Shown here: positions 42,846-51,330 of the stretch, in pieces | Numbering within the stretch: position 1 is the first letter of the stretch | Layout of the letters: each line of letters starts with the position of its first letter | From: Pseudonocardia nigra | GTDB taxonomy: Bacteria > Actinomycetota > Actinomycetes > Mycobacteriales > Pseudonocardiaceae | Assembly (NCBI RefSeq): GCF_019396355.1 | Contig: NZ_JAHKRK010000014.1 | Span: 1-64,000 of the forward strand | Direction: 5' to 3' | DNA: 64,000 nucleotides | Position numbers and translations under genes: made by a program | Notes under the pieces: generated by a model | Database searches by the model: none | What the model saw: the letters and a program-made list of their open reading frames with translations, nothing else | Told to the model about the DNA's origin: nothing

Positions 42846-43394
42846 ATGCACGCAGCGGACGTCGACGCGGAGCTGGCACGAGCCCAGCAGGCCGCGATGC
42901 AGTTCGTCCTGACCGAAGCGGGCTTCGCCCAGGTGACGAGCATCGATGCGAGCGGCTTCCCGGTCGCCCGCACGATGACGGCGTTCCTCACCGACGACTG
43001 GTCGGTGGAACTGGTCCAGCGCCGCAGTCATCGTCGCCTCGGGCAATGGCGGCGAGACCCGCATACGTCGGTGACCTGGGTGGGGAGCCCTGCACCGGGC
43101 GCCAGCAACGAGCGGCCGCACGTCTTCGACGTCGGGCTGCTGCCCCCGCGACTGGTCTCCATCCGTGGTCACGCCGAGGTGATGCCGCCGGCGTCGACGG
43201 TGCGCTGCTACTCCGAACAACTTGGCCGGCAGCGGGAGCACGGGTGGACCCGTGCACCGGTGCGGACCAGGGAGCAGGTGCTGGAGGACCTGGTGGGGAT
43301 CCGAATCCGCCCGGTGCGGGTCCGGCTCGAGGGCTTCGGCACCGGGGCTCAGTCCTTCACCTGGGACATCGACGACGCTGGGAGGAACCGATGA
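42846..43394 (+). CDS. Pyridoxamine-5'-phosphate-oxidase-like FMN-binding protein
   Basis: 182 residues with a split-barrel pattern: AMQFVLTEAGFAQVTSIDAS, GFPVARTMTAFLTDDWSVEL, RRLGQWRRDPHTSVTWVGSP, and a strand with LVSIRGHAEVM. I choose ATG 42846 because GGAGGAG lies 6 nt upstream; an earlier ATG at 42831 is inside that ribosome-binding site. Family members bind FMN, F420 or haem. A reductase or cofactor-handling role in the pathway is likely but unproven. Confidence 0.75.
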   Translation: MHAADVDAELARAQQAAMQFVLTEAGFAQVTSIDASGFPVARTMTAFLTDDWSVELVQRRSHRRLGQWRRDPHTSVTWVGSPAPGASNERPHVFDVGLLPPRLVSIRGHAEVMPPASTVRCYSEQLGRQREHGWTRAPVRTREQVLEDLVGIRIRPVRVRLEGFGTGAQSFTWDIDDAGRNR

Positions 43395-43783
43395 CGGTGA
43401 AGACGATTCTGGGGTACGACGTCGCCGACGGGGTGAGTCCCGAGGAGTACGAGCGCTGGCTCTTCGAGGTCCACGCCCCCGACCTCCTGGCCAACCCGCA
43501 CCTCGATCGCATCGTGTTCAACAAGGTGCTGCGGCCGGTGCGGCAGGCCTCTGGCGGGACCGCCGAGATCCCGGAGGGATACACCTTCTATCGCATCGCG
43601 GAGATGCACTTCGCCGATGAGGCCGCCTACGCGCGCTACCAGGAGTGGTTCCGGGCGAACCCGATCCCGATCGACCGCGGGCCCGCCGGGCGCACCGACT
43701 TCAAGTTCTACCTGCTCGCCGAGAGCACGGAGGTCACGCGCGACTCGCTCGGCTCTGACGGGACGGCATCGCCAGCACGGTGA
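43391..43783 (+). CDS. EthD-like dimeric alpha/beta-barrel protein
   Basis: 130 residues: MTVKTILGYDVADGVSPEEY, ERWLFEVHAPDLLANPHLDR, GYTFYRIAEMHFADEAAYAR and YQEWFRANPIPIDRGPAGRT. The ERW-x6-HAPDL helix followed by a Y-R-I-A-E strand is the EthD/ferredoxin-like barrel pattern. Such proteins are small monooxygenases, decarboxylases or accessory factors. It is the last gene of the plus-strand operon, with an ATGA overlap at its start. Confidence 0.7.
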   Translation: MTVKTILGYDVADGVSPEEYERWLFEVHAPDLLANPHLDRIVFNKVLRPVRQASGGTAEIPEGYTFYRIAEMHFADEAAYARYQEWFRANPIPIDRGPAGRTDFKFYLLAESTEVTRDSLGSDGTASPAR

Positions 43784-44227
43784 ACCTGACGCCACCGCCA
43801 CGTCACCACCCAGGCCATCAGCGGCGTGGGTGGCGACGAGGAACGTTGTGACCCGCCCCGTACCCGCATGGGCAGGTCACCTGCCCATCGGCTGGCCGTT
43901 CGGTGCCTCTGTCGACACGTTCGTTCCCCGCCCTGCCGCCCGAACAGCGGTCGAGACTTCCGAGGACGGCGACGGACTCGCGCGAAGCCTGGTCGACGTG
44001 CGCGGGAGACGGTGCCAGGGTCGTTCCGCCGAGCGAGGTCCGAGGTCGTCGGGAAGTGAGTGAGTGTGCCTTCACGCGGCGAGACCGTCCGCGTCCACGC
44101 GCCTGCCGAACAGGGACGACGACAAGAGCGTCGTTGCCGCGGCGGATTCAGCACACGTATCCGATGCTTTCGCAGCGGCTCCTGAAGACACCGAAGCAAG
44201 GTCCGGCGAGGTGTACCTTCGGAGCGG
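43784..44227. other. Intergenic region with no recognisable gene
   Basis: Follows the last gene of the IclR-side operon. All ORFs here have poor amino-acid composition and resemble nothing. It includes a somewhat less GC-rich stretch near 44080-44170. No clear terminator dyad was found directly after 43783. Confidence 0.5.
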
Positions 44228-44698
44228 ATGACGGCGAGCATGGTCCAACGCATGTACCCCAACCACGGCAGAACGTGTGGATGCGGCGTTCACCCCTCCG
44301 ATGCCGTCCACGCGGAGATCGACCGTCGCGAGGCCGAATCCCTCGAGCGCGTACGAGAGTGGCTGGTCAAGTCCCCCAACGACTCCGCCGAGCACAAGAG
44401 GGATCTGCTCGCCCGGGTGGCAACCGATGCGACCGCGGTGCAGACCGAGGGCGACCCGGTGGTGTTCAGCACCGTCTGTTCCCGTCTTCCCGACGCCCCC
44501 GCCCTTATCGTGTCGAGCGCAGGGGGACGTGATGTCCCACCCCCGTGTTTGGGCGTGGGACATCACGCAGGGCTCGGTCAGGTGGTGACGGGGGCACCGC
44601 GCGGGTCCGCTGTCGCCGCAGCGGAGCCACGGGAGACGGCACGCTCCGGGTATGCGGTGGCGACGACGACGGACACCAAAGCGATGGCGATGACGTAG
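44228..44698 (+). other. Unrecognised ORF, possibly a hypothetical gene
   Basis: An ATG preceded by GGAGCGG opens an ORF whose first 90 or so codons have coding-like third-position bias (e.g. HAEIDRREAESLERVREWLV, DSAEHKRDLLARVATDATAV). It carries a CGCGVH cysteine cluster near the start. The later part crosses a terminator-like hairpin and runs antisense to the MFS remnant, so the true gene, if any, is shorter or truncated. I recognise no family. Confidence 0.2.
44529..44566. terminator. Strong hairpin downstream of the MFS remnant
   Basis: GTGATGTCCCAC (44529-44540) and GTGGGACATCAC (44555-44566) are perfect 12-bp inverted copies with a 14-base loop that can pair further (CCC/GGG). It starts 11 nt beyond the MFS stop on the minus strand. 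No U-tract follows, as is usual for actinobacterial hairpin terminators. Confidence 0.7.
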
Positions 44699-45180
44699 AA
44701 CGACGGCGCCAGGTTTGATCCGGTCGAGCCGATGAGGGCCGTGGCGACGAACGGGGCCGTCCCGCCGAACATGGTGAAGGCCAAGTTTAGGAGATCGCGC
44801 CGGCCGTGCACCGCACCTGGGTCGGGAACATCTCGGCGATGCTGACTGTGACCGGCACGGCGATGAAGAACAACGCGACCACGAACACCAGCTCGGCGGC
44901 CAGCGCTGCGGCGAACCCGCTCTGCGCGGCGAGCAGGAACGCCGGCAGGCTGAGCGCGGCGAACAGACCGGCGCCCGTGAGCAACATCGGCTTGCGGCCG
45001 ATGCGGTCGGTGAGCAGCCCGGACACGGGCAGCAGCACGACGAGAACACCAACGGCGACGGTATTGGCCACCAGCGCGGCGTCCTTGGTGTGTCCGAGCT
45101 CGCTGGTGAGGTACGTCGAGAGGTAGCTGGAGAACAGGTACGAGCCAACCGCGTTGGTGATGGCGAACCCGCCCTTGGAC
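44578..45180 (-). pseudogene. MFS (MHS-type) transporter C-terminal half, fused to glpD and frameshifted
   Basis: Hydrophobic spans typical of metabolite:H+ symporters: FAITNAVGSYLFSSYLSTYL, LVANTVAVGVLVVLLPVSGL, the loop LTDRIGRKPMLLTGAGLFAA, AAELVFVVALFFIAVPVTVS and AEMFPTQVRCTAGAIS. A base is missing near 44787, which turns SYNLAF into a stop; the next frame continues LAFTMFGGTAPFVATALIGS and FYVIAIALVSVVVATAYPE. Only about half of the 12 helices remain. The upstream half was lost when the gene was joined in frame to glpD. Confidence 0.82.
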
Positions 45181-45962
45181 GCCCGCACGCGGAAGCGGCC
45201 GCGGCCGCCGGTCAGCGACTGGATCTCGTCGGTCCACACCCCGGTGCAGTTCACGACGACCCGGGCGCGGACCCGGCAGGTGTCCCCGGTCTCGGTGTCG
45301 CGCAGCTCGGCGCCGACGACGCGGCCCCCCTCCCGGAGCAGGCCCACGACCTCGGTGGAGCTGCGGACCACGGCGCCGTACGCCGCGGAGGTCCGCACCA
45401 CGGTGAGGGTGTGGCGGGCGTCATCGGTCTGGGCGTCCCAGTACCGCACGGCGCCGGTGAGGGCGTCGCGGCGCAGCGCAGGGAACAGCGCGCGGGCGGC
45501 GGTCCGGGTGAGGTGGCGGTGCCGGGGCAGCGCCCGGTTGCGTCCGGCGAGCGCGTCGTAGAGAACGAGGCCGGCGCCCACGTAGGGTCGCTCGACCGCC
45601 CGCTGCAGCGGGTAGAGGAACGACACCGGCCGTACCAGGTGCGGGGCGAGTCGGGTGAGCATGAGGTCGCGCTCGTGCAACGCCTCCCGGACGAGCCCGA
45701 GGTCGAGCTGCTCGAGGTAGCGCAGCCCGCCATGGAACAGCTTGCTCGACCGCGACGACGTGCCACCCGCCCAGTCCCGGGCCTCGACCAGCGCGGTGGA
45801 CAGCCCGCGGGTGACGGCGTCGAGTGCGGTGCCCGCGCCGGTGATCCCGCCACCGATCACGAGCACGTCGAGGCTGCCGCCGTCGAGCCGTTCCCAGGCC
45901 GCCGCGCGCTGTGCCGGCCCTAGCTGTGCGTGTCCGAACGGGGAGGTCCTCCCGGCGGTCAT
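45181..45962 (-). pseudogene. glpD: FAD-dependent glycerol-3-phosphate dehydrogenase (GlpD/EryB-like), N-terminal half
   Basis: About 261 residues: ERLDGGSLDVLVIGGGITGA, GTALDAVTRGLSTALVEARD, WAGGTSSRSSKLFHGGLRYL and VVNCTGVWTDEIQSL, ending at FRVRASKG, where the next strand of the FAD domain should begin. From there the frame runs directly into transmembrane sequence. The substrate and C-terminal domains are absent, so the enzyme is dead. In polyol operons this family oxidises glycerol-3-P or erythritol-4-P. ATG 45962 overlaps the transketolase stop. Confidence 0.87.
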
Positions 45963-48054
45963 GACGCCCTCCTCTCGACGGTCCTCCCGTGCCGCCGGAG
46001 CTGCTGCCTGGCGACCTCGGCGACGGCGTCGGGGGTGAAGCCGAACCTCGCCTGCAGCTGCGGGTACGGAGCCGACGCCCCGAACGTGGTCATCGCGACG
46101 ATCGCGCCCTCGGTCCCCGCATAGCGCTCCCAACCCAGCGAGGAGGCCTGCTCGACCGCGACCCGCGCACGCACCGACGGCGGCAGAACCCGGTCGCGTA
46201 CTCCCGGGGCTGGCGGTCGAACAGCTCCCAGGACGGCAGGCTGACCACGCGGACTGCGTAACCCTCGGCGGTGAGCGTCTCGTACGCGGCGACGGCCAGG
46301 TGGACCTCGCTGCCGGACGCAACCAGGACCACCTCGGGCGGGGCGCCGCCGGGCGGGTCGGCGAGCACGTACCCGCCGCGGGCGAGCCCGGCGGCCGGCG
46401 CGTAGCGGGTGCAGTCGAGCGTGGGCACGGCCTGCCGGGTCAGCGCCAGCGCCACCGGCTGGTGCCGCAGCGGCATGATCAGCCGCCATGCCTCGGTCAC
46501 CTCGTTGGCGTCGGACGGGCGCAGGTCGATCAACCCGGGCACGGCCCGCAACGCGGCGAGCTGCTCGACGGGCTGGTGGGTGGGCCCGTCCTCGCCGACC
46601 CCGATGGAGTCGTGGGTGTAGACGTGCACGACGGGGAGCTCCATCAGGGCGGAGAGCCGCACGGCACCGCGCTGGAAGTCGGAGAAGATCAGGAACCCGG
46701 ACTGGTATGCGCGCAGGCCGGACAGCGCCAGGCCGTTGGCCACCGCTGCGGCCGCGTGCTCGCGGACCCCGAAGTGCAGGTTGCGCCCGCCCGGGGTGTC
46801 GGCGGTGACGTCGCCCGCGCCGTCGAACGCCAGCCCGGTCCTGGTGGACGGGGCCAGGTCGGCGGAGCCGCCGACCAGCCACGGGACCCGCTGGGCGACC
46901 GCGTTGAGCACTCGGCCGCTGGACTCCCTGGTCGCGATCCCCCTGGCGTCGGCGGGGAACGCGGGCAGGTCGGCGTCCCAGCCGTCGGGCAGCTCGCGGC
47001 ACTGCATCCGCCGCACCGCGTCGGCGAGGTCGGGAAAGCGCTGCGCGTATCGGGCGAACGACTCCTCCCACGCTGTGCGCAGCTCGCGGCCGCGACGCCC
47101 GACGCCCGCGGCAAGGTGCTCGCGCACCTCGTCCGGCACGGCGAAGGGCGTGTCGTCGGGCCAGCCGTAGGACTGCTTCGCCGCGCGCGCCTCGTCTTCG
47201 CCGAGCGGCTCGCCGTGCGCGGCGGCGGTGTCCTGCTTGGTCGGGGCCCCGTAGCCGATTTGGCTGGCGACCACGATCAGGGTGGGCCGGTCGGTCTCGG
47301 CGCGGAACGCGGCGAAGGCGTCGGTGAACGCGCCGAGATCGTTCGCGTCGTCAACGGCCAGGACGTGCCAGCCGTACGCGCGGAACCGGGCAGACACGTC
47401 CTCGGTGAATGCCAGCCCGGTGCCGCCCTCGATGGTGATGCCGTTGTCGTCGTAGATCCAGCACAGGTTGGCCAGCCGCAGGTGCCCGGCGAGCGAGGCC
47501 GCCTCGGCGCAGACGCCCTCCATCAGGTCGCCGTCGCCACAGAGGGCGTAGACGTCGTGGTCGAACAGGGTGTGGCCGGGTCGGTTGAATGTGGCGGCCT
47601 GCCAGCGAGCGGCGATCGCCATGCCTACGGTGGCGGCGGCACCGGTGCCCAGGGGGCCGGTGGTGCACTCGACGCCGGAGGTCCATCCGTGCTCCGGGTG
47701 GCCGGGGCAGCGGGAGTCGAGCCCGCGGAAGCGACGCAGCTCGTCCAGCGGCACCGCGGGCTCGGCGGTCCGCTCGCCCGCGGGGTCCACCGCACGCACC
47801 CCGCTCAGGTGCAGCAGTGCGTAGAGAAGCGCCGACGCGTGCCCGGCGGAGAGCACGAAGCGGTCCCGGTTCGGCCACCCGGGGTGCTCGGGGTCGAACC
47901 GCAGGAACCGCTGCCAGAGGATGTGGACGACCGGTGCGAGGCCCATCGGGGCTCCCGGGTGCCCGGAGTTCGCGGCCTGCACCGCGTCGATGGCGAGGGT
48001 GCGCAGGGTGGTGACGGACAGCCGGTCCAGATCGACGCTCGGCGGGGCGGTCAT
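45959..48054 (-). pseudogene. tkt: Transketolase, full length but frameshifted near the C-terminus
   Basis: Thiamine-diphosphate enzyme exchanging two-carbon units, using erythrose-4-P as an acceptor. Motifs: AANSGHPGAPMGLAPVVHIL, the ThDP loop ALCGDGDLMEGVCAEAASLA with IYDDNGITIEGGTG, VREHAAAAVANGLALSGLRA and HDSIGVGEDGPTHQPVEQLA. A base is missing near 46198 after LFDRQPREY; the other frame supplies the C-terminal domain, RVAVEQASSLGWERYAGTEG and FGASAPYPQLQARFGFTPDA. With the base restored it is 698 residues. All active-site parts lie before the lesion. Confidence 0.9.
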
Positions 48055-49589
48055 GGGGTCTCCTCGGAGGGCGGCTCGTCGCGCAGCGCCGACAGCCGCG
48101 GGAATAGGGGCTTGAGGGCGGGATAGAGGTCGCGGTACACGGCGTAGGCCTGCCGGTAGCGGCGCCGGACCCGGTGGTCGGGGGTGCGGACCTCGTCGAC
48201 CCGGCTCATCCGGGCCGCGGTCGCGGACAAATCGGTGACGCCGGCGAGGCCGACGCCCGTGGCGGCGAGCATCGCCGCGCCGAGCGCGGTGGTCTCGACC
48301 GCGGCGCTGATCGCGACCGGCCGTTCGAGGACGTCGGCGAGCAGCTGGGTGAGTACCGGCGACCGGGAGGCCCCGCCCATCACGACGACGCGGTCGATGC
48401 GCCGGGCTGTCGCCTGCTCGACGCGCTCGACGGTGAGGCGCTCCTCGTAGGCCAGGCCCTCGAGCACCGCGCGGAACATCTCTGCGCGGCCGTGCCCGTC
48501 GGAGAGCCCGACGAAGCAGGCACGCGCGTCGGCGTCCCAGTGCGGCGACTCGGCGCTGGTCAGGTAGGGCAGGTAGAGCAGGCCGCGGGCGCCGGGCGGT
48601 ACCGCCGCGGCCAGCTCGCCGAGCTCGATCTCGCGGGCTCCGGTGCCGGCGTGCGGTCCGGCGACGAGGTCGCGCAGCCAGGCGATGGACAGCGCCCCGG
48701 AGGACAGCAGTGCCTCGAGGGTGTAAGCGCCGGCGATCGGACTGGCTAGGGTGCGGAACGCCCGGTCCCAGACGTAGCCGTCGCTGTGCGTGCCGAGGGT
48801 GAGGCCGGTGCCGAGGTTGAGGTAGGCGGTGCCCGCCTTGACGGCGGCGCCGAGCCCGGCGCACTGCCCGTCGCCTGCGCCGGCCACGACCGGCAGGTCG
48901 GGCGGCAGGCCGGTGGCCGCCGCGGCGTCCTTGGTCAGGCCGCCGAGCACCGTTCCGGGCGGCACCAGGGCGGGCAGCTGCGCGGCGGTCACGCCCGCCG
49001 CCGCCAGCAGCTCGGGCGCCCAGTCGAAGGCGCGCATGTCCAGCAGCGACAGTGGGTTCGCGCAGGCCCAGCTGGTGACGCGCTCCCCGGTGAGCCTGCC
49101 GACCAGGTAGCCGTGCACGTCGACGACGGTGGCCGTGCGGGCCAGCGCGTCGGGCTCGTGCTCGGCGAGCCAGGCGAGTTTGTAGAGGCTCGGCGTGGTG
49201 GACGCGGGCTTACCGGACCTCTCGTGCACCCGCGGGCCGCCGAGCCGGGCGATCTGCTCGCCCGCCCGGGTGTCGAGCCACATCACTGCGGGCCGGACGG
49301 GGTCCCCGCTGGGGTCGAGGCAGGCGAAGGTCTCGCGCTGATGGGTGATCGCGAGCCCGACGGGCTCGGAGGCGGCCGCCGCGAGCAGCGCGGCGAGCTC
49401 GGTCAGCGCGCCGCAAGCGGCGGTCCACCAGTCCTGTGGGTCCTGCTCCTGCCAGCCGAATCGCGGGCTGCGGCGGCCGTAGCCCCGGCGGGCCTGGGCG
49501 ACCGCCGCCCCGCCCGCGTCGAAGGCGACGGCCTTGGCCCCGGTGGTGGAGCAGTCCACACCGATCACGACGGGGGTCATGGTGGGCAC
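48051..49589 (-). CDS. FGGY-family carbohydrate/polyol kinase
   Basis: 512 residues. N-terminal ATPase fold: VVIGVDCSTTGAKAVAFDAG; WQEQDPQDWWTAACGAL; ITHQRETFACLD; VMWLDTRAGEQ. C-terminal FGGY signature region: RVVVMGGASRSPVLTQLLAD with ETTALGAAMLAATGVG. The GTG at 49589 is chosen because GGAGG lies 6 nt before it; ATG 49580 is an alternative. It sits between GpsA-like and transketolase genes. In a tetritol pathway it would correspond to EryA, phosphorylating the sugar alcohol (inference from neighbours). Confidence 0.9.
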   Translation of the reverse strand: MPTMTPVVIGVDCSTTGAKAVAFDAGGAAVAQARRGYGRRSPRFGWQEQDPQDWWTAACGALTELAALLAAAASEPVGLAITHQRETFACLDPSGDPVRPAVMWLDTRAGEQIARLGGPRVHERSGKPASTTPSLYKLAWLAEHEPDALARTATVVDVHGYLVGRLTGERVTSWACANPLSLLDMRAFDWAPELLAAAGVTAAQLPALVPPGTVLGGLTKDAAAATGLPPDLPVVAGAGDGQCAGLGAAVKAGTAYLNLGTGLTLGTHSDGYVWDRAFRTLASPIAGAYTLEALLSSGALSIAWLRDLVAGPHAGTGAREIELGELAAAVPPGARGLLYLPYLTSAESPHWDADARACFVGLSDGHGRAEMFRAVLEGLAYEERLTVERVEQATARRIDRVVVMGGASRSPVLTQLLADVLERPVAISAAVETTALGAAMLAATGVGLAGVTDLSATAARMSRVDEVRTPDHRVRRRYRQAYAVYRDLYPALKPLFPRLSALRDEPPSEETP

Positions 49590-49619
49590 GGGTGGCCTCC
49601 GATCGACGGCGATGTCCGG

Positions 49620-50681
49620 TCAGTGCGCGGGGAGCGCGGCCTCGACGAGCAGCTCGACGGGGTCGTCCTCGTCGGCAAGGATGGCGCGCACCGCGCGCAG
49701 CAGCGGCAGCCGCGGCCAGATCTGTGGGGCGCGCCGGTCCACCAGGCGCGCCGCGAGTCCGGCGGCGGGAACGCCCTCCACGGTCTGCTCGGCGGCCCGC
49801 ATCGCGGCGAGCGCGGCGTCGGCCCGCTCGCCGCGCCCGATCCGGGTGCCATAGACCTTGTTGCGGCCCGACAGCCCGGTGACCTCCAGGTCACCGGCGC
49901 CCGCCAGCCCGACGGCGGTGTCGGTGTGCCCGCCGACGACCTCGGTGAGCAGCATGAGCTCGCGCACGGCCCGGGCGAACACCGCCGCCTTGAGGTCGTG
50001 CCATGGCGCGCCGTCGCGCTCGGAGCGCCCGTCGGCGACGCCGAGGGCGATGGCGTAGACGTTTTTCATGGGGGCGCAGATCTCCACGCCCGCCTCGTCG
50101 CCGCTGCTCTCCGCGCGGTAGCCGGGAGTGGCGACGCTCTTCGCGACGTCGGCGGCGAGCTGCGCGTCGGCGGCGGCGAACACCGCCGCGGTCGGCCGTC
50201 CGGCCGCGACCTCGTTGGCCTTGCAGGGCCCGCCGACGGCGACCACCGGCGGCAGCGCGACGCCCCGCTCGGCGACGGCGGCGCGCACCGCGTCGGGCAG
50301 CAGCCGGATCCGGCCATCCATGTCAGGGGCGAAGCCCTTGCTGGTGAGCAGCACCGCGCGGGCGTTCCCGAGGCCGTGAGCCGCGCGGCGCGCGACCTCT
50401 TCGACGCCGCCGGAGGCGACCGCCAGCACCACGAGCTCCGCGCCGTGCAGCGCGGCGTCCAGGTCGGGCGCGTCGAACAGCCGGGTGCCCGGGGCCAGCG
50501 GCACGCCGGTGCGCGGGTGCAGCTCGCCGGCCCGGCAGGCGGCGAGCAGGTGGTCGTCGAGCCAGGTGCCCCACAGCCGGACCCCCCAGCCCGAGTCCCG
50601 GAAGGGGGTGGCCAGCGCCGACCCCATGGCGCCCGCGCCGAGGATCGCGACCTCGCGGGCCCGCGCCGCCGGGCCGCTCAC
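49620..50681 (-). CDS. gpsA: NAD(P)-dependent glycerol-3-phosphate dehydrogenase family (GpsA-like)
   Basis: 353 residues: REVAILGAGAMGSALATPFR is the dinucleotide loop; LLTSKGFAPDMDGRIRLLPD, VVAVGGPCKANEVAAGRPTA, EICAPMKNVYAIALGVADGR with the catalytic Lys, and VGLAGAGDLEVTGLSGRNKV complete the family pattern. The conserved GPS-x-A motif reads GPCKANE, unlike housekeeping GpsA. That deviation and its place in a kinase-isomerase operon suggest it oxidises another polyol phosphate, perhaps replacing the broken GlpD-like enzyme. GTG 50681 overlaps the RpiB stop. Confidence 0.87.
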   Translation of the reverse strand: MSGPAARAREVAILGAGAMGSALATPFRDSGWGVRLWGTWLDDHLLAACRAGELHPRTGVPLAPGTRLFDAPDLDAALHGAELVVLAVASGGVEEVARRAAHGLGNARAVLLTSKGFAPDMDGRIRLLPDAVRAAVAERGVALPPVVAVGGPCKANEVAAGRPTAAVFAAADAQLAADVAKSVATPGYRAESSGDEAGVEICAPMKNVYAIALGVADGRSERDGAPWHDLKAAVFARAVRELMLLTEVVGGHTDTAVGLAGAGDLEVTGLSGRNKVYGTRIGRGERADAALAAMRAAEQTVEGVPAAGLAARLVDRRAPQIWPRLPLLRAVRAILADEDDPVELLVEAALPAH

Positions 50682-51145
50682 CGGGCCACCGCCCGCGTCC
50701 CGTCCAGCGCGACCAGCTTCGCCACCTTGGGCGCCGACCGGCCGCCCTCGTACTCGCTGGCCAGCCACGCGTCGACGATGGTGCGGGCCAGTTCGGGGCC
50801 GACGGTGCGGGCTCCGATGGTGAGCACCTGGGCGTCGTTGGACTTGCGGGCGCGCTCGGCGCTGTAGGTATCGGCGGCCTGCGCAGCGCGCACGCCCGGC
50901 ACCTTGTTGGCCGCGATGGCCATCCCGATCCCGGTGCCGCACAGCAGCACCGCGCGATCGTAGGTGCCATCGGCGACCCGGTTCGCAACCTGCACCGCGA
51001 CGTCGGGGTAGTCCTCGCCGGTCGCGCCGGCGGCGGGCCCGTAGAGGTCGACCCGGAAGCCGCGGGCTGTGAGGTGCTCGGCGAGCACCTCACGCAGGGC
51101 GACCGCCGCGTCGTCGTTGCCGAGGGCGATGGACTTGTCGGACAT
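50678..51145 (-). CDS. rpiB: RpiB/LacAB sugar-phosphate isomerase, EryI/DerI-like
   Basis: 155 residues. The catalytic Cys69 is in LLCGTGIGMAIAANKVPGVR. Two positions depart from ribose-5-phosphate isomerase B: the N-terminal DHAG becomes GNDDAA, and the HND of true RpiB becomes SND in DTYSAERARKSNDAQVLTIG. The DTYSAER/SN-AQ pattern and the tail EGGRSAPKVAKLVALD resemble EryI, which converts D-erythrulose-4-P to D-erythrose-4-P. GGAGG lies 6 nt upstream of ATG 51145. It is the first gene of the minus-strand polyol operon. Confidence 0.85.
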   Translation of the reverse strand: MSDKSIALGNDDAAVALREVLAEHLTARGFRVDLYGPAAGATGEDYPDVAVQVANRVADGTYDRAVLLCGTGIGMAIAANKVPGVRAAQAADTYSAERARKSNDAQVLTIGARTVGPELARTIVDAWLASEYEGGRSAPKVAKLVALDGTRAVAR

Positions 51146-51191
51146 CGAACGCCTCCGAGGATGTTCGGCCAGCTCCGGCCACACAGCCAAT

Positions 51192-51256
51192 GTTGTCTCT
51201 AACAGTAAACGCGTTAGCTCCCTCACTGACAACCCTTACACGTGATTTTTCACGTG
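51192..51256. promoter_or_regulatory. Palindrome-rich divergent promoter of the polyol locus
   Basis: Between rpiB (starts 51145, minus) and the ABC genes (start 51331, plus) lie nested dyads: GTTGTC (51192-51197) with GACAAC (51228-51233), CTAAC (51199-51203) with GTTAG (51213-51217), and CACGTGA (51239-51245) with TCACGTG (51250-51256). The region is much richer in A/T than its surroundings. The DeoR gene at 55070 is the obvious candidate regulator. Confidence 0.6.
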
Positions 51257-51330
51257 GATGATGTGTTCAACAACGCAGTAGGTGTGAGGAGCAGCGCCTC
51301 GACCGGAGGCGCCGACATCGCGGAGGCGTC

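Noticed and set aside
44787-45962. A functional GlpD-transporter fusion protein
   Set aside because: GlpD lacks its substrate-binding part and the transporter half starts mid-protein and is frameshifted, so it is a deletion joint.
323-46198. Programmed ribosomal frameshifting to explain the split genes
   Set aside because: No slippery heptamers or conserved stimulatory structures are seen, the genes are of kinds not known to use it, and the lesions occur at unrelated positions.
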